IMG/VR virus record: IMGVR_UViG_3300021600_000017
Coordinates: 1 to 32,359 of that record
DNA from: a virus
DNA: 32,359 nt
Direction: 5' to 3' (one strand)
The position numbers and the translations under genes were made by a program. Below are positions 8,319-16,964 of this stretch, one piece after another (the first letter of the stretch is position 1; every line of letters begins with the position of its first letter). The notes under the pieces are model-generated. The model was not told the origin of the DNA. It saw only the letters and a program-made list of their open reading frames with translations, and did not search any database.

Positions 8319-8504
8319 ATGTTATTTGTAGAAGTAAAAAAAGGCAATATTGAAAAAGCCTTAAAGGATCTTAAAAAGAAAGTGATAAAAACAAAACAAA
8401 ATAGTAAATTGTTTGATGGAAAAGAATTTACTAAAAAGTCTGTTAAGAAAAGAAATGAGATTCAGAGAGCGACCTATGTCCAAAAATTAAGATCTGAAGA
8501 TTAA
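8319..8504 (+). CDS. rpsU: Phage-encoded ribosomal protein bS21
   Basis: 61 residues from the ATG at 8319 (the longer frame from 8283 adds 12 residues that no bS21 has and contains the promoter box). Family pattern is complete: MLFVEVKKGNIEKALKDLKKK (start strand plus first helix), then KTKQNSKLFDGKEFTKKSVKKR and the C-terminal ATYVQKLRSED, which matches the Bacteroidota type (KAQYIQKLR) rather than the Arg-rich proteobacterial tail. Tyr53 falls at the conserved aromatic position that, in Flavobacterium ribosomes, helps hold the 16S anti-Shine-Dalgarno tail. It would replace or compete with host bS21 on 30S subunits. It is the only plus-strand gene inside the minus-strand virion cluster. Confidence 0.9.
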   Translation: MLFVEVKKGNIEKALKDLKKKVIKTKQNSKLFDGKEFTKKSVKKRNEIQRATYVQKLRSED

Positions 8505-9217
8505 AGAGATTCGGATAATTTAATTAACTTATAATAATTAAGTTCGTTAAAAGATTCTGTTTGTAATTTACCTAAGACTTTGTCAATAGTATTAACAGTT
8601 TCATCATCTGATTCTGTTAATTTTGTATTGCCTAATTTTTTGGTAATCTCACCTTTAATTTTATTATAGTTTTCAACTAAAGTTTCTTTTGGTATAGATA
8701 AAATTTTATTTAATTCTTTTTGTTCTGATTCTGTTAAACTTGAAAGGAAGTTTTTAACGGTTTTGTTAGCCACGTTAACCATAGCCTTTAATGGAACATT
8801 AATAACTTCTTTTGATTCTTTTTCTGTTTGTTTTAAAGTTTCAGAAATAAGTTTTTTACTTTTAATTTTATCCTCCATAACCAATAGATTTTTTGAGAAT
8901 AAATTATCAATATTTTTATATTCGTTTTCACATGTGATATGACCTACCCATGCTTTTAATTCTTTAATTTCTTTTGGTGTGATTTTCTTAATTGTTTTTT
9001 CGTATGCTGAAATAGATTCATTTATGTATTCGTTTGCAACGGACTCAGATATCCCCTTATTTTTTGATAGTTCGTCATAAAGAAAAAACACTTTTGATAT
9101 GTTTTTATTTTTTAAGACAATTTGTTCAAATACAAAAAGATTATCTTTTAAGGTGTTAGTCTTATAAGATTCTGACATACACGTCTCTATTTTTGATTTT
9201 ATTTCACCGAAATTCAT
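8501..9217 (-). CDS. Hypothetical protein between portal and prohead genes
   Basis: 238 residues, almost entirely helical and Lys/Glu/Ser-rich (for example KTIKKITPKEIKELKAWVGH, LTESEQKELNKILSIPKETL). No family recognised. It has many LxE/LTES-like sites and sits where T4 keeps its small prohead core genes, so a core or internal protein is plausible. The stop overlaps the convergent bS21 stop by a few bases. Confidence 0.65.
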   Translation of the reverse strand: MNFGEIKSKIETCMSESYKTNTLKDNLFVFEQIVLKNKNISKVFFLYDELSKNKGISESVANEYINESISAYEKTIKKITPKEIKELKAWVGHITCENEYKNIDNLFSKNLLVMEDKIKSKKLISETLKQTEKESKEVINVPLKAMVNVANKTVKNFLSSLTESEQKELNKILSIPKETLVENYNKIKGEITKKLGNTKLTESDDETVNTIDKVLGKLQTESFNELNYYKLIKLSESL

Positions 9218-9230
9218 AATTAGTTTTTAT

Positions 9231-9240
9231 TATAAATATT
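9231..9240 (-). promoter_or_regulatory. TATTTATA box upstream of the 9217 gene
   Basis: Minus strand AATATTTATA, 13 nt before the ATG at 9217, in the 24-nt gap after the portal gene. Confidence 0.45.
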
Positions 9241-9241
9241 G

Positions 9242-11038
9242 TTAGTCTTGTAATAATTTAAATAATTCATTTTCAATATCACCTAAAGAGTTGTTCATTT
9301 TATCAAAACTTAAGTATTCATCTTCTTTTCCCTCATTAAGAATGTTTAATTTATCACTAAGAGTAGATTCAGGTACTGTTGCAGCCTCAGGTGGTGGAGG
9401 TGGTCCTCCTGCTTCAGGTGGTGGAGCTCCCATATCTCCGGCTCCTCCCGCATCTCCTGCAGGTGCCGGTGCTGTTGATCCTGATGCCGGCGCTTTATAC
9501 AATCTATCTATGTTATCAAATAACCCTGTTTTTGTAATAATAGTTGCGGTATTATCAAGTTCCGCAGAAACGGCTCTTTCCATTCTAACTTGTTGTAACT
9601 CCAACTTAATTTCTTCATCTGAGAATCCGAAGATGTGTTTCTTAGCCCAAGTTGCGGATGTTGCTTGAAGTGATTTTGGAATCTCTGCAACCAAATCTTT
9701 ATATAACAATACTTTTTCTTTCCAAACATCAATCATTAACAAGTCAGCTTGTTTTGATGGATTTGTAAGACCTAATGTAAAATTTTGTAATTCATCCTCA
9801 AATCCCATTAAGAATAAGTGAATAATTGCAATCTTATTTAATTCGGCAATTACCGATTTTTGAATCCTATTAATTGTACGAGCAAAACGAATATCTAATA
9901 AAGATAAATTTTTACCGTCACCAAGAACTTCTTCAAAACCTAAATAAGCTTTAGGTATTCTTAATGCTGTAACTAATTTCTTTTGGATATACTCAATATC
10001 GGCAATCTCCGCCAAGTTTGTTGCTCCCGGTAAGGTATCAATTGGGCTAGCTGCAGCTGGATCACGTACAGGTATAAAGTAATCTTGATCTACCGCCATT
10101 TGGTTAAATCTTAAATCTACATTACCTGAGTTTTTATCTACAACTTGATCTCTTTTAAATTTGTTGGCAACTCTTTGTACGTAAGATTCTACATCTTTAT
10201 CATCCATGTTACCCACGAATACTTTAAACACACGTCTTTCAGGTGCTCTTGATGTACGATAGATTAACATTGCATCTTCAGCCAACACTAATTGTTTCCA
10301 AATACGTCTTGCTTTTTCCAACATAGAAGTACCATAAGGAAGTTTTCTGTCATCACCTAATAATCTGAAGTGACCAATCTCCCAAGTGTTAAACTCAACA
10401 TCTCTTGTTTTCCAAGTAAACGTTAATGCTTTCTTAGTAACGTCAATTGTTGCATTATATGTTCTTGCATCCATACCTCTTTCCAATCTTTCAATCTCAA
10501 TGTTAGGTAATTGTAATGCTCCTGTTACTCCCTTTTCAGGGTCTAATTTTAAATAAACAAAGTTATCACCGTACTTACACATGTTTCTAATCCACATTGG
10601 TAAGTTGGTGTTTATATCTAAATTATTAATGAATAAATCAATAAGAATTGATTTAATTCTTTTTGATTCTGAGTACACCTGAAGAACATAACCATCTTGA
10701 TTTGGTGTTGTTGATTCCTCAGCATATATATCTAAAGCCGCAGAAATTTCAGGGGTGTATTCCATTGATTCAAAATCATAAAAAGCCGCTAATCTTGTTG
10801 GTTCGTAATAAACTGCCTGAGTGTATAAGTTATTCTCAACCTTAGCCCAGTTAGTACTCAAATATAGAGATTGTTGGTTTTGTAATTTAGCTTTCTCGTA
10901 TTCTGCCTTATCTGTTGTTTTTAATAATTCTTCCTTATCTAACTTATAGTCAGGTTGAGACATTCCCAATGTAGAATCGGGACCAAAGGTTTTAGATAGC
11001 CTTTGCCAAACTGTAAGATTTTGCCTGTTATTTTCCAT
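9242..11038 (-). CDS. Portal vertex protein, T4 gp20-like
   Basis: 598 residues. It matches the gp20 family: an N-terminal wing with VYYEPTRLAAFYDFESMEYTPEISAALDIYAEE (in two blocks), the clip/stem region around DQDYFIPVRDPAAASPIDTLPGATN, and the KNLSLLDIRFARTINRIQKS segment. Twelve copies form the ring through which terminase packages DNA and to which the neck attaches. The C-terminal ~100 residues contain an unusual Pro/Ala/Gly stretch (roughly 510-555) before a helical end. It lies 29 nt downstream of the 102-residue gene. Confidence 0.92.
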   Translation of the reverse strand: MENNRQNLTVWQRLSKTFGPDSTLGMSQPDYKLDKEELLKTTDKAEYEKAKLQNQQSLYLSTNWAKVENNLYTQAVYYEPTRLAAFYDFESMEYTPEISAALDIYAEESTTPNQDGYVLQVYSESKRIKSILIDLFINNLDINTNLPMWIRNMCKYGDNFVYLKLDPEKGVTGALQLPNIEIERLERGMDARTYNATIDVTKKALTFTWKTRDVEFNTWEIGHFRLLGDDRKLPYGTSMLEKARRIWKQLVLAEDAMLIYRTSRAPERRVFKVFVGNMDDKDVESYVQRVANKFKRDQVVDKNSGNVDLRFNQMAVDQDYFIPVRDPAAASPIDTLPGATNLAEIADIEYIQKKLVTALRIPKAYLGFEEVLGDGKNLSLLDIRFARTINRIQKSVIAELNKIAIIHLFLMGFEDELQNFTLGLTNPSKQADLLMIDVWKEKVLLYKDLVAEIPKSLQATSATWAKKHIFGFSDEEIKLELQQVRMERAVSAELDNTATIITKTGLFDNIDRLYKAPASGSTAPAPAGDAGGAGDMGAPPPEAGGPPPPPEAATVPESTLSDKLNILNEGKEDEYLSFDKMNNSLGDIENELFKLLQD

Positions 11039-11059
11039 GTAAATAATTTAACTATAGTA

Positions 11060-11068
11060 ATAAATATC
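11060..11068 (-). promoter_or_regulatory. TATTTAT-type box upstream of the portal gene
   Basis: Minus strand GATATTTAT, 21 nt before the ATG at 11038. Confidence 0.4.
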
Positions 11069-11376
11069 TAAATAGTTGGTGTTGGGACAACAAACTCCAA
11101 ATATTCATTTTCACCAACATTAATATATTCGTCGTTTTCAGTTATTATTGGATTAACCAATTGTTCTGGTGTAGGTGTTGGTGTAGGAGTTGGTCTTGGA
11201 GTTCTTGATGGTGGTATAGGAATTGTTGGTTCCTTAGGTGCCGGAACATCATATGGGTTTCGTTTACCATTAAAAGTAATTTCAAATACCTTTTCTCCGG
11301 TCGTAATTTGACCAGGAACAATCAATCTTGATCCATTTGCTATTCTACCCGATCTTTTTCTAAAACTTAATCCCAT
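11068..11376 (-). CDS. Small Pro/Thr-rich protein between terminase and portal
   Basis: 102 residues. The first ~45 are basic and strand-rich (LSFRKRSGRIANGSRLIVPG); residues ~55-75 are a TP/PT repeat (RTPRPTPTPTPTPEQ) like a rigid linker, and the rest is acidic. No family recognised. It starts 5 nt after the terminase stop, so it is translated with it. In T4 the sheath and tube genes (18, 19) occupy this interval; neither is here. Confidence 0.65.
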   Translation of the reverse strand: MGLSFRKRSGRIANGSRLIVPGQITTGEKVFEITFNGKRNPYDVPAPKEPTIPIPPSRTPRPTPTPTPTPEQLVNPIITENDEYINVGENEYLEFVVPTPTI

Positions 11377-11381
11377 CTCTA

Positions 11382-13157
11382 TTATCTTCTCATACCGTTA
11401 AATAACCAACCATATTGTTCGTATTCTTTACGTGTTGCTCCTCTACTTAACCCTGCTCTCTCATTCAAAAAGTTTTGATTTGGAATTACCGGATTAAAGT
11501 GTGCTTCTTTGGCCACAGCATCATTACTTACAACCGCCCAAGAATCAATCATAGATTTTGTATGTTCGGTTACTTTCTCTAATTTGGAGAATGACGATTC
11601 TCCAACATATAACGCCATTGATATACCCATAATAAGGTCATCGTGTTGTCCTTTTTGGTGGTCAGGTCTACCATTTAAATATATGAATGTGTTCATTTCA
11701 TTATATAAACGAACACTTCTAATATGAAATTTGTGTCTAACTCCCTCTTCAAATGCGGCAATAATCTGAACCCTTTTATTGTTAAAGTTAATACCGGGTA
11801 TTTTATCAATCGCACTTTTATTTACCGCCCAAATATTCATAGAATCAACCCCATCAATATATAAATTTCTGTATCCAAGTTCCTGCATTTTTCTTACCGT
11901 AGTAATACCCATACCACCGGTGATATCCACAACAACAAATGCCGAATACATAATTCCCCACTTATAAGCAATCTCTGCCAAAGTATCAGGGGGTATTTTT
12001 CCCACATATTCAAAAACCTGTTCTCTTGCGTCAAAATCAATAATTTGTATTGATGAAAAATCTTCACTATCACCACGAGAAACGTCAACACCCATAATAT
12101 ACTTGTGACCTTCAACTGGTTCCTTCCATATCCAAACGGAATTACCCATTAATTTTGTTGTTGGTTCTAATAATGAGTTATTTTTAATATCCTCAAGTTG
12201 TTTGTTATCAAATACGTTATCACCTGAACCTAAGAACTCACAATTTAACTCTTGGTTAATTTTACGTTTATCGTATTTAAGTTTCTTAACCATTTTTTCA
12301 TACCAACTTGAGCACGGTTTGTACCCTTGTTTGAAAAAGTGGGACATTTCATCATAATCTCGTTCGTAAGGGTCAGTATGGGCTAATGAAATATTATTTG
12401 ATTCATCATATTCTTCTCTATTTAGTAGATAATGAACAATATCTTCTGTTGGAACCAAATAAAGATCTTTTGTATATCTTGGGTCTCTATACCAAAACAT
12501 CTCAGTGATTTTAAATTGATTCATCCCTTTTAACGCTTGATCATATATCTCATAATAAATTGGGTCGTATCCATTTGGTGTGGAAACCACAATTACCTTA
12601 CCCCCTGTGGATAAGGATGCCATACAAGCCGCCCAAAAATCACTATCAGCCTCAATAAAGGCTGCCTCATCAAATATGAGTATTGTTGGTGTAAACCCTC
12701 TCAAGGCATCTTTTGATGTTGCTACCGCTTTAACCTCAGACCCATTTACAAGTTTGTAGTGTTTTTGTGCATTTTTTTCAGATGCAAATCCAGTCCCAAC
12801 CCAAGAAGGCCATTGACTAACAAATGCTCTAATCTTATTTGCCATCTCTTGTGATGTATCAAGTTTGTTGGCAATAATTAATATTTTTTCAGGTTTTGTT
12901 TTTTTTGCAAATACCAATCTTTTTGATATCCAAGCTGCGGTTACCGTAGATACACCGGCCTGACGATATTTTAATGCAATATTCTCTTCAAAATCTTCAT
13001 AGTCTTTTAACAAAGAAACTTGATCCGGGAATAATTCCAATGGAACATATTGTGATACTGTATTGTCGTAAGTTTGTAGATATGTACGAAGTGCATATGG
13101 AGTGTCCTGTAGACATTTCACATATTCAATCATTACCTGTTCTTTAGTTAAAGCCAT
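11382..13157 (-). CDS. Large terminase subunit, T4 gp17-like
   Basis: 591 residues. ATPase: a Walker-A-like loop in RQAGVST (65-71), Walker B in ILIFDEAAF (159-167) with D163-E164, and a coupling motif VVSTPNGYDP (190-199). RNase H-like nuclease: GVDVSRGDSEDFS with D358, VVDITGGMG with D411, and HDDLIMGISMA with D506/D507. It cuts concatemeric DNA and drives it into the prohead through the portal. It heads the terminase - 102-residue protein - portal block. Confidence 0.95.
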   Translation of the reverse strand: MALTKEQVMIEYVKCLQDTPYALRTYLQTYDNTVSQYVPLELFPDQVSLLKDYEDFEENIALKYRQAGVSTVTAAWISKRLVFAKKTKPEKILIIANKLDTSQEMANKIRAFVSQWPSWVGTGFASEKNAQKHYKLVNGSEVKAVATSKDALRGFTPTILIFDEAAFIEADSDFWAACMASLSTGGKVIVVSTPNGYDPIYYEIYDQALKGMNQFKITEMFWYRDPRYTKDLYLVPTEDIVHYLLNREEYDESNNISLAHTDPYERDYDEMSHFFKQGYKPCSSWYEKMVKKLKYDKRKINQELNCEFLGSGDNVFDNKQLEDIKNNSLLEPTTKLMGNSVWIWKEPVEGHKYIMGVDVSRGDSEDFSSIQIIDFDAREQVFEYVGKIPPDTLAEIAYKWGIMYSAFVVVDITGGMGITTVRKMQELGYRNLYIDGVDSMNIWAVNKSAIDKIPGINFNNKRVQIIAAFEEGVRHKFHIRSVRLYNEMNTFIYLNGRPDHQKGQHDDLIMGISMALYVGESSFSKLEKVTEHTKSMIDSWAVVSNDAVAKEAHFNPVIPNQNFLNERAGLSRGATRKEYEQYGWLFNGMRR

Positions 13158-13161
13158 ATGA

Positions 13162-13170
13162 TATAAATAC
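13162..13170 (-). promoter_or_regulatory. TATTTATA box upstream of the terminase gene
   Basis: Minus strand GTATTTATA, 4 nt before the ATG at 13157. Confidence 0.45.
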
Positions 13171-13211
13171 TTAAACTAATTTTTTACGAAGTAATGGGTT
13201 TAAACAAAAAA

Positions 13212-14027
13212 CTACTTTGTTTTTCCGATTGAGAACATTCTACTAATTGGTAGATTCATTGGGGCCTCATCAGAAAACATTTCCATTTTTTTTGGTTTAC
13301 TAAGAATCATTGAGTTTTTATTTTTTCTTTTTTTAATTCCATCAATTAAATCTTTCTTAGACATTTTTGGTTGTATTTCTTTTTCAACCATTTCTGAGAT
13401 TTTTTTCTCCAGAAATTTTTCCAATTGTTCGTTTGTTTTTTCTTTTTTTACTTTTACCGTTTTTTCAGGGTGTAATTTTTCCGGCATTTTTTTGTAATCA
13501 TTTTTTGTTGTCTCATTAGAGAACTCTTTTGCTAATTGACACCATTTTTGTCTTTGAACACCTTTTGTTGTATTACATTTAGCCCAAAAGAAGTTTTGTT
13601 GTGCATGAGACTCAAATTTCTCAGATAATCCCATTGACGATCTATTATCGTCAGAATCATCATCCATACCATCAGGAGCTTCATCATTTGCGTCCTCTGG
13701 TGGTTCTTGTCCTGTATACGCTTGTAATTCTTCGTCACCTTGAGCGTTTGATGTTGTAACATCGTCCGTTTCTGTCTCAGAAAACTCAATCCTACCATCA
13801 GGTAATTCCTTTGCCATTGTTTTACCCTGTATTGCAACTCCTTTTTTTGTTTCCTCAGGGGTTGCAATAACCTTAGTTGTTGTTACTGTTTCAATTTCTT
13901 TAGTCTCTTCTTTTGAGTTTTTAAATTTCTCAACTAAAACTTTAATTTGAGACTCATTCATTTTAGAAAGAGTTTTAATGTGAAGACCATTCTCAATTAA
14001 ATAAATGATGTCTTTATTATTTTTCAT
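13212..14027 (-). CDS. Hypothetical acidic/basic protein with Cys motif
   Basis: 271 residues. A short N-terminal helix (LSKMNESQIKVLVEKFKNS, ~18-36) is followed by an acidic low-complexity middle (~95-135, EPPEDANDEAPDGMDDDSDD), a conserved-looking block FFWAKCNTTKGVQRQKWCQLA (in two halves; two cysteines), and a very Lys-rich C-terminal half. The CNTTKG-x-QKWC block is of a type I associate with structural proteins of large phages, but I cannot name it. It overlaps the upstream gene by 11 nt, so the two are translationally linked. Confidence 0.65.
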   Translation of the reverse strand: MKNNKDIIYLIENGLHIKTLSKMNESQIKVLVEKFKNSKEETKEIETVTTTKVIATPEETKKGVAIQGKTMAKELPDGRIEFSETETDDVTTSNAQGDEELQAYTGQEPPEDANDEAPDGMDDDSDDNRSSMGLSEKFESHAQQNFFWAKCNTTKGVQRQKWCQLAKEFSNETTKNDYKKMPEKLHPEKTVKVKKEKTNEQLEKFLEKKISEMVEKEIQPKMSKKDLIDGIKKRKNKNSMILSKPKKMEMFSDEAPMNLPISRMFSIGKTK

Positions 14028-14424
14028 AAACTACTTGTTTTTCAAATTCTAATACTATATCTCTTTCATATAGTTTATCTTTAACAATATCTTCAGTATC
14101 CCCAAATTGGAACACTAATCTTTTAACCAAAGAAAAATCAACGGTATCGTTTTCTTTTTCCCAACCTAAAGCCAAAACACCATCCATTGAGTCAATGACT
14201 GAAAAAACATCAGAATCTTGTACCAACTCCAAATTAACGTCTTCATTTATTAAAGTTCCAACTTTTTTTATATATTCTATATCAGGTGGACTAGGGTATC
14301 CATTTGCTGGTTTTGATTCCCAGTTTTCACCCCAAACCTCCAAAGTGTCAGAAAAGATAAACTCATAAATGTTATCTCCCTTATAATTCGGACCCATTCC
14401 ATTTATATATATCAGTCTATTCAT
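14017..14424 (-). CDS. Hypothetical protein
   Basis: 135 residues, acidic, strand-rich (MNRLIYINGMGPNYKGDNIYEFIFSD in two parts; VFSVIDSMDGVLALGWEKEND). No signal peptide or membrane segment. Its start overlaps the stop of the preceding gene in an ATGA arrangement and its end overlaps the next gene, so it is the middle of a tightly coupled three-gene set (15881 to 13212). A neck or head-completion protein is a guess from position. Confidence 0.65.
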   Translation of the reverse strand: MNRLIYINGMGPNYKGDNIYEFIFSDTLEVWGENWESKPANGYPSPPDIEYIKKVGTLINEDVNLELVQDSDVFSVIDSMDGVLALGWEKENDTVDFSLVKRLVFQFGDTEDIVKDKLYERDIVLEFEKQVVYEK

Positions 14425-15881
14425 AGAATGTCACCAAATTTTGTAATTTTAACCTCACTAATTCCTTGTTTGAAAATAAGATTTCCCTTATTTGAGATTC
14501 CAAATAATTTAGCTCTTGGGTATTCTTTAATATATTCGGTTGCCGCCTCAATTTGATCAATACTTTCAGATAACCTAATCACTTGTGATTTAGTGTCTTT
14601 ATATTGTTTTTGAGTTCTTTCTTGTTGTTTTATCTGATTTTCTTTTTCTTCACTTTCAGATATTGTAAAATATTTTGAAAGGACTTTATCAATAGATGAT
14701 TCTGTGTAAGTACCATTAGTGAATTGTGGTGGATTTACTAAGTGTTTTCTACCTTTTCTTCTTTCTCTATGGTATTCATCTTCGTCATCATCATCACCGT
14801 AGTGGTCTTCTTCTTCGTCAATTTCTTGACCTTCCATTTTTCTCATTGCGGTGTTAGCGTAAGCTGCTCCCATATAATTATTAAATGCATCTCCCAAATT
14901 ACTAAAACCTTCTTCCATCTCACCTTCAGGTTCTTCTGTTTCTTCAGGTGACATTGGTTCCTCAACATCTACATCAACATCAACGTCTTCATCATCTTCA
15001 TTCTCATCTTCGGATTTATCTAATTTAGAAATAATTTGTTCAATGTCTTTTTCGCTTAAAACATCAACATTAATTGCCGATAAAATTGAGTTGATAATGT
15101 ATTTTACATCTTTAGCAGAAAGTTCTTTACTCTCTTCGTACGATCTAATCTTTTGTGATAATTTTCCAACAAGTATTTGGATTCTTTTAAGGTCAGAAAC
15201 TTTTTTCTCTTTTGGTTCAACATCAACGTCAATATTTTCTTCCTCATCACCCATTGGTGGCATTCCCTCATCTTCTCCTGGTGACATTGGTGGCATTCCT
15301 TCATCTCCTATTGGTGGCATTCCTTCGTCTCCGATTGGTGGCATTCCTTCGTCTCCCATTGGTGGCATTGCCTCTTCAGGTGCCGGTGCGGGAGCAGGTT
15401 CAGGTGCGGGAGCAGGTTCAGGTGCGGCAACAGGTTCAGGTGCGGCAACAGGAGGGGCAGCTGCAGGTGCAGGTGTCTCTTCAGCCGCAGGTTTTCCTTT
15501 AGGAACCTTTAGTATGTACTTTTTTTTTTGCTCGTTAAATAACGAGGTACCTTCTACATTTTCGTGAAGTGCGTTGAACTCTCGCGCCATTAAGTTCAAT
15601 CTCTTCAAGGCTTGTGAGTAAGATGGATAATATTTTCTATTTTGCATTGGATCAATATAATCATTCTCAGATTCATTGATTGCTCTTTTCACAATATATC
15701 CTTGTCTTTCTTTTACAATTTCGTATGTGTTTCCGTCCGCCAAATCTAAGCTATACTCAGTAGATTTGCTTTCGTTGATAGATTCTGGTGTGTTTTCATT
15801 AAAACGAGCAATTTCCATTATTCGTCTAAGTTTATCCATACCCTCTAATTTCTCACTTCCTATAGGTCTTAGTCCTGACAT
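14421..15881 (-). CDS. Low-complexity structural protein with Gly-Met-Pro-Pro repeats
   Basis: 486 residues. A folded N-terminal domain (~1-120, with SEKLEGMDKLRRIMEIARFN) is followed by an Ala/Pro linker (~133-170), four DEGMPP[IM]G-type repeats, acidic tracts and a helical C-terminal domain that ends in a strand-rich KLFGISNKGNLIFKQGISEV segment. I do not recognise the family. The linker and acidic repeats resemble those in the scaffold and portal genes of this phage. First gene of a coupled three-gene set. Confidence 0.65.
   Translation of the reverse strand: MSGLRPIGSEKLEGMDKLRRIMEIARFNENTPESINESKSTEYSLDLADGNTYEIVKERQGYIVKRAINESENDYIDPMQNRKYYPSYSQALKRLNLMAREFNALHENVEGTSLFNEQKKKYILKVPKGKPAAEETPAPAAAPPVAAPEPVAAPEPAPAPEPAPAPAPEEAMPPMGDEGMPPIGDEGMPPIGDEGMPPMSPGEDEGMPPMGDEEENIDVDVEPKEKKVSDLKRIQILVGKLSQKIRSYEESKELSAKDVKYIINSILSAINVDVLSEKDIEQIISKLDKSEDENEDDEDVDVDVDVEEPMSPEETEEPEGEMEEGFSNLGDAFNNYMGAAYANTAMRKMEGQEIDEEEDHYGDDDDEDEYHRERRKGRKHLVNPPQFTNGTYTESSIDKVLSKYFTISESEEKENQIKQQERTQKQYKDTKSQVIRLSESIDQIEAATEYIKEYPRAKLFGISNKGNLIFKQGISEVKITKFGDIL
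15253..15470 (-). repeat. Tandem coding repeats (24-bp GMPP units and 18-bp Ala/Pro units)
   Basis: ATTGGTGGCATTCCTTC-type 24-bp units recur four to five times (15253-15370), followed by GGTGCGGGAGCAGGTTCA-type 18-bp units (15377-15470). Both keep the reading frame. Confidence 0.8.
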
Positions 15882-15914
15882 AGTTTTTTATGTTTTTAAA
15901 AATTATTTTTTCTT

Positions 15915-15924
15915 AATAAATATA
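15915..15924 (-). promoter_or_regulatory. TATTTAT-type box upstream of the 15881 gene
   Basis: Minus strand ATATATTTATT, 33 nt before the ATG at 15881; the longest spacing of the set. Confidence 0.4.
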
Positions 15925-15957
15925 TTGATAATTGGTAATATTTTCTTTTTTGTAACA

Positions 15958-16695
15958 TTATTGATTCATAGATAAACCTTTCTCAAGGATTTTGTGAGTT
16001 GCTCCCCTCAATTTTTCAAGATACCCATTTCTTCTTAAGATTTTAAAGACAAGATTCTCTGATGAAAACTCACCATTTTTTTGTAATCCACAGGTCCTAA
16101 ACTTCCTAAGTTTTTCTTTATATTTTTCAACAAGTTCTTTAGCTGTGTCAATATCTTCATCTTCAATATTGTCTAATACACCATCAATAATGTCCATCCA
16201 TTGATTAGCCTTTCTTTCAACCGTATCTTTATCAATCGTTACCTTTTCTTTTTTAGGTTCTTTTGCCCACTCATTAAAAAGTAATGAATAAACCCCACTT
16301 GAAAAATGAGCTTCAGCTTCATCCTCAACATATAACTCAACCTCATACCCAAATAATTTAATATCGTAATTTTTGTTGAATAAAGCTTTCTTTAACATAA
16401 AAAGTTCTTTGTAAAGTTCTAACTGACTTGGTGGAAATTGGTGATAGTTAGCAATAATGTGGACATCAAAGTCAGAATACTTTGACCAACTATAGTTTGA
16501 TAATGATCCGGTAAGAACAACATCGGTCACCACAATGTCAACACCCAAATAATCTATAAATTGGTATGCAATCTCTAACAACCTTTCTCTAACCTCTGGT
16601 TTCATAGTGTAGTTTTCACCACTACCTTTATCCCAAATCTTAGGGTTTAGTTCATTTTGTATATCAAAACTTTTTATTAGTTCTTTTGTACTCAT
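15958..16695 (-). CDS. Nucleotidyltransferase-fold protein
   Basis: 245 residues. The nucleotidyltransferase signature is clear: LTGSLSNYSWSKYSDFDVHI (~64-83), that is hhGS followed by S-D-x-D, with a later acidic strand EVELYVEDEAE (~125-135) as candidate third carboxylate. The remaining helical C-terminal half may bind the substrate. Such enzymes transfer nucleotidyl groups to proteins, RNA or small molecules; the substrate cannot be read here. Related proteins occur in many T4-type phages near structural genes. Confidence 0.75.
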   Translation of the reverse strand: MSTKELIKSFDIQNELNPKIWDKGSGENYTMKPEVRERLLEIAYQFIDYLGVDIVVTDVVLTGSLSNYSWSKYSDFDVHIIANYHQFPPSQLELYKELFMLKKALFNKNYDIKLFGYEVELYVEDEAEAHFSSGVYSLLFNEWAKEPKKEKVTIDKDTVERKANQWMDIIDGVLDNIEDEDIDTAKELVEKYKEKLRKFRTCGLQKNGEFSSENLVFKILRRNGYLEKLRGATHKILEKGLSMNQ

Positions 16696-16698
16696 ATA

Positions 16699-16706
16699 TA
16701 TAAATA
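16699..16706 (-). promoter_or_regulatory. TATTTATA box upstream of the nucleotidyltransferase gene
   Basis: Minus strand TATTTATA, 3 nt before the ATG at 16695. Confidence 0.4.
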
Positions 16707-16711
16707 CAAGA

Positions 16712-16957
16712 TTACCCTAGTTTCTTATGAGTATAGGTCTTAGAAATATTTTTGTTGAAGAAATTTCCTTGTGATTGTGATGATCTGAACTCCGTATATT
16801 TTTGGTGAGGTACGTCATCGTACTCATATCTAGATCCGTTTTTAAATTCTGCTATCATTTTTTTGGTAACCGTATCATACTCTGTTCTTACGATATTGGA
16901 TGACTCAATTTCATTTAAAATTTTTGTTCCTACAATTTGTTCTTTTGTGATTGCCAT
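16712..16957 (-). CDS. KTSC-domain protein
   Basis: 81 residues. It fits the KTSC domain: SSNIVRTEYD, then a strand ending in EFKNGSRYEYDDVP, then the FRSSQSQGNFFNKNISKTY block (Ser-x-Gly-x-Phe-Phe-Asn-x-x-Ile). The domain is common in phages and some nucleic-acid enzymes; its function is unsettled. Translated in a tight row with the genes on both sides. Confidence 0.8.
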   Translation of the reverse strand: MAITKEQIVGTKILNEIESSNIVRTEYDTVTKKMIAEFKNGSRYEYDDVPHQKYTEFRSSQSQGNFFNKNISKTYTHKKLG

Positions 16958-16964
16958 TTGGTTT

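Noticed and set aside
15243-15470. Short tandem repeats considered as a CRISPR array
   Set aside because: Repeats are adjacent 24- and 18-bp coding units without spacers and in frame with the protein.
15043-15567. 174-codon plus-strand frame opposite the GMPP-repeat gene
   Set aside because: Antisense of the Pro/Ala/Gly repeats; composition is fully explained by the real gene.
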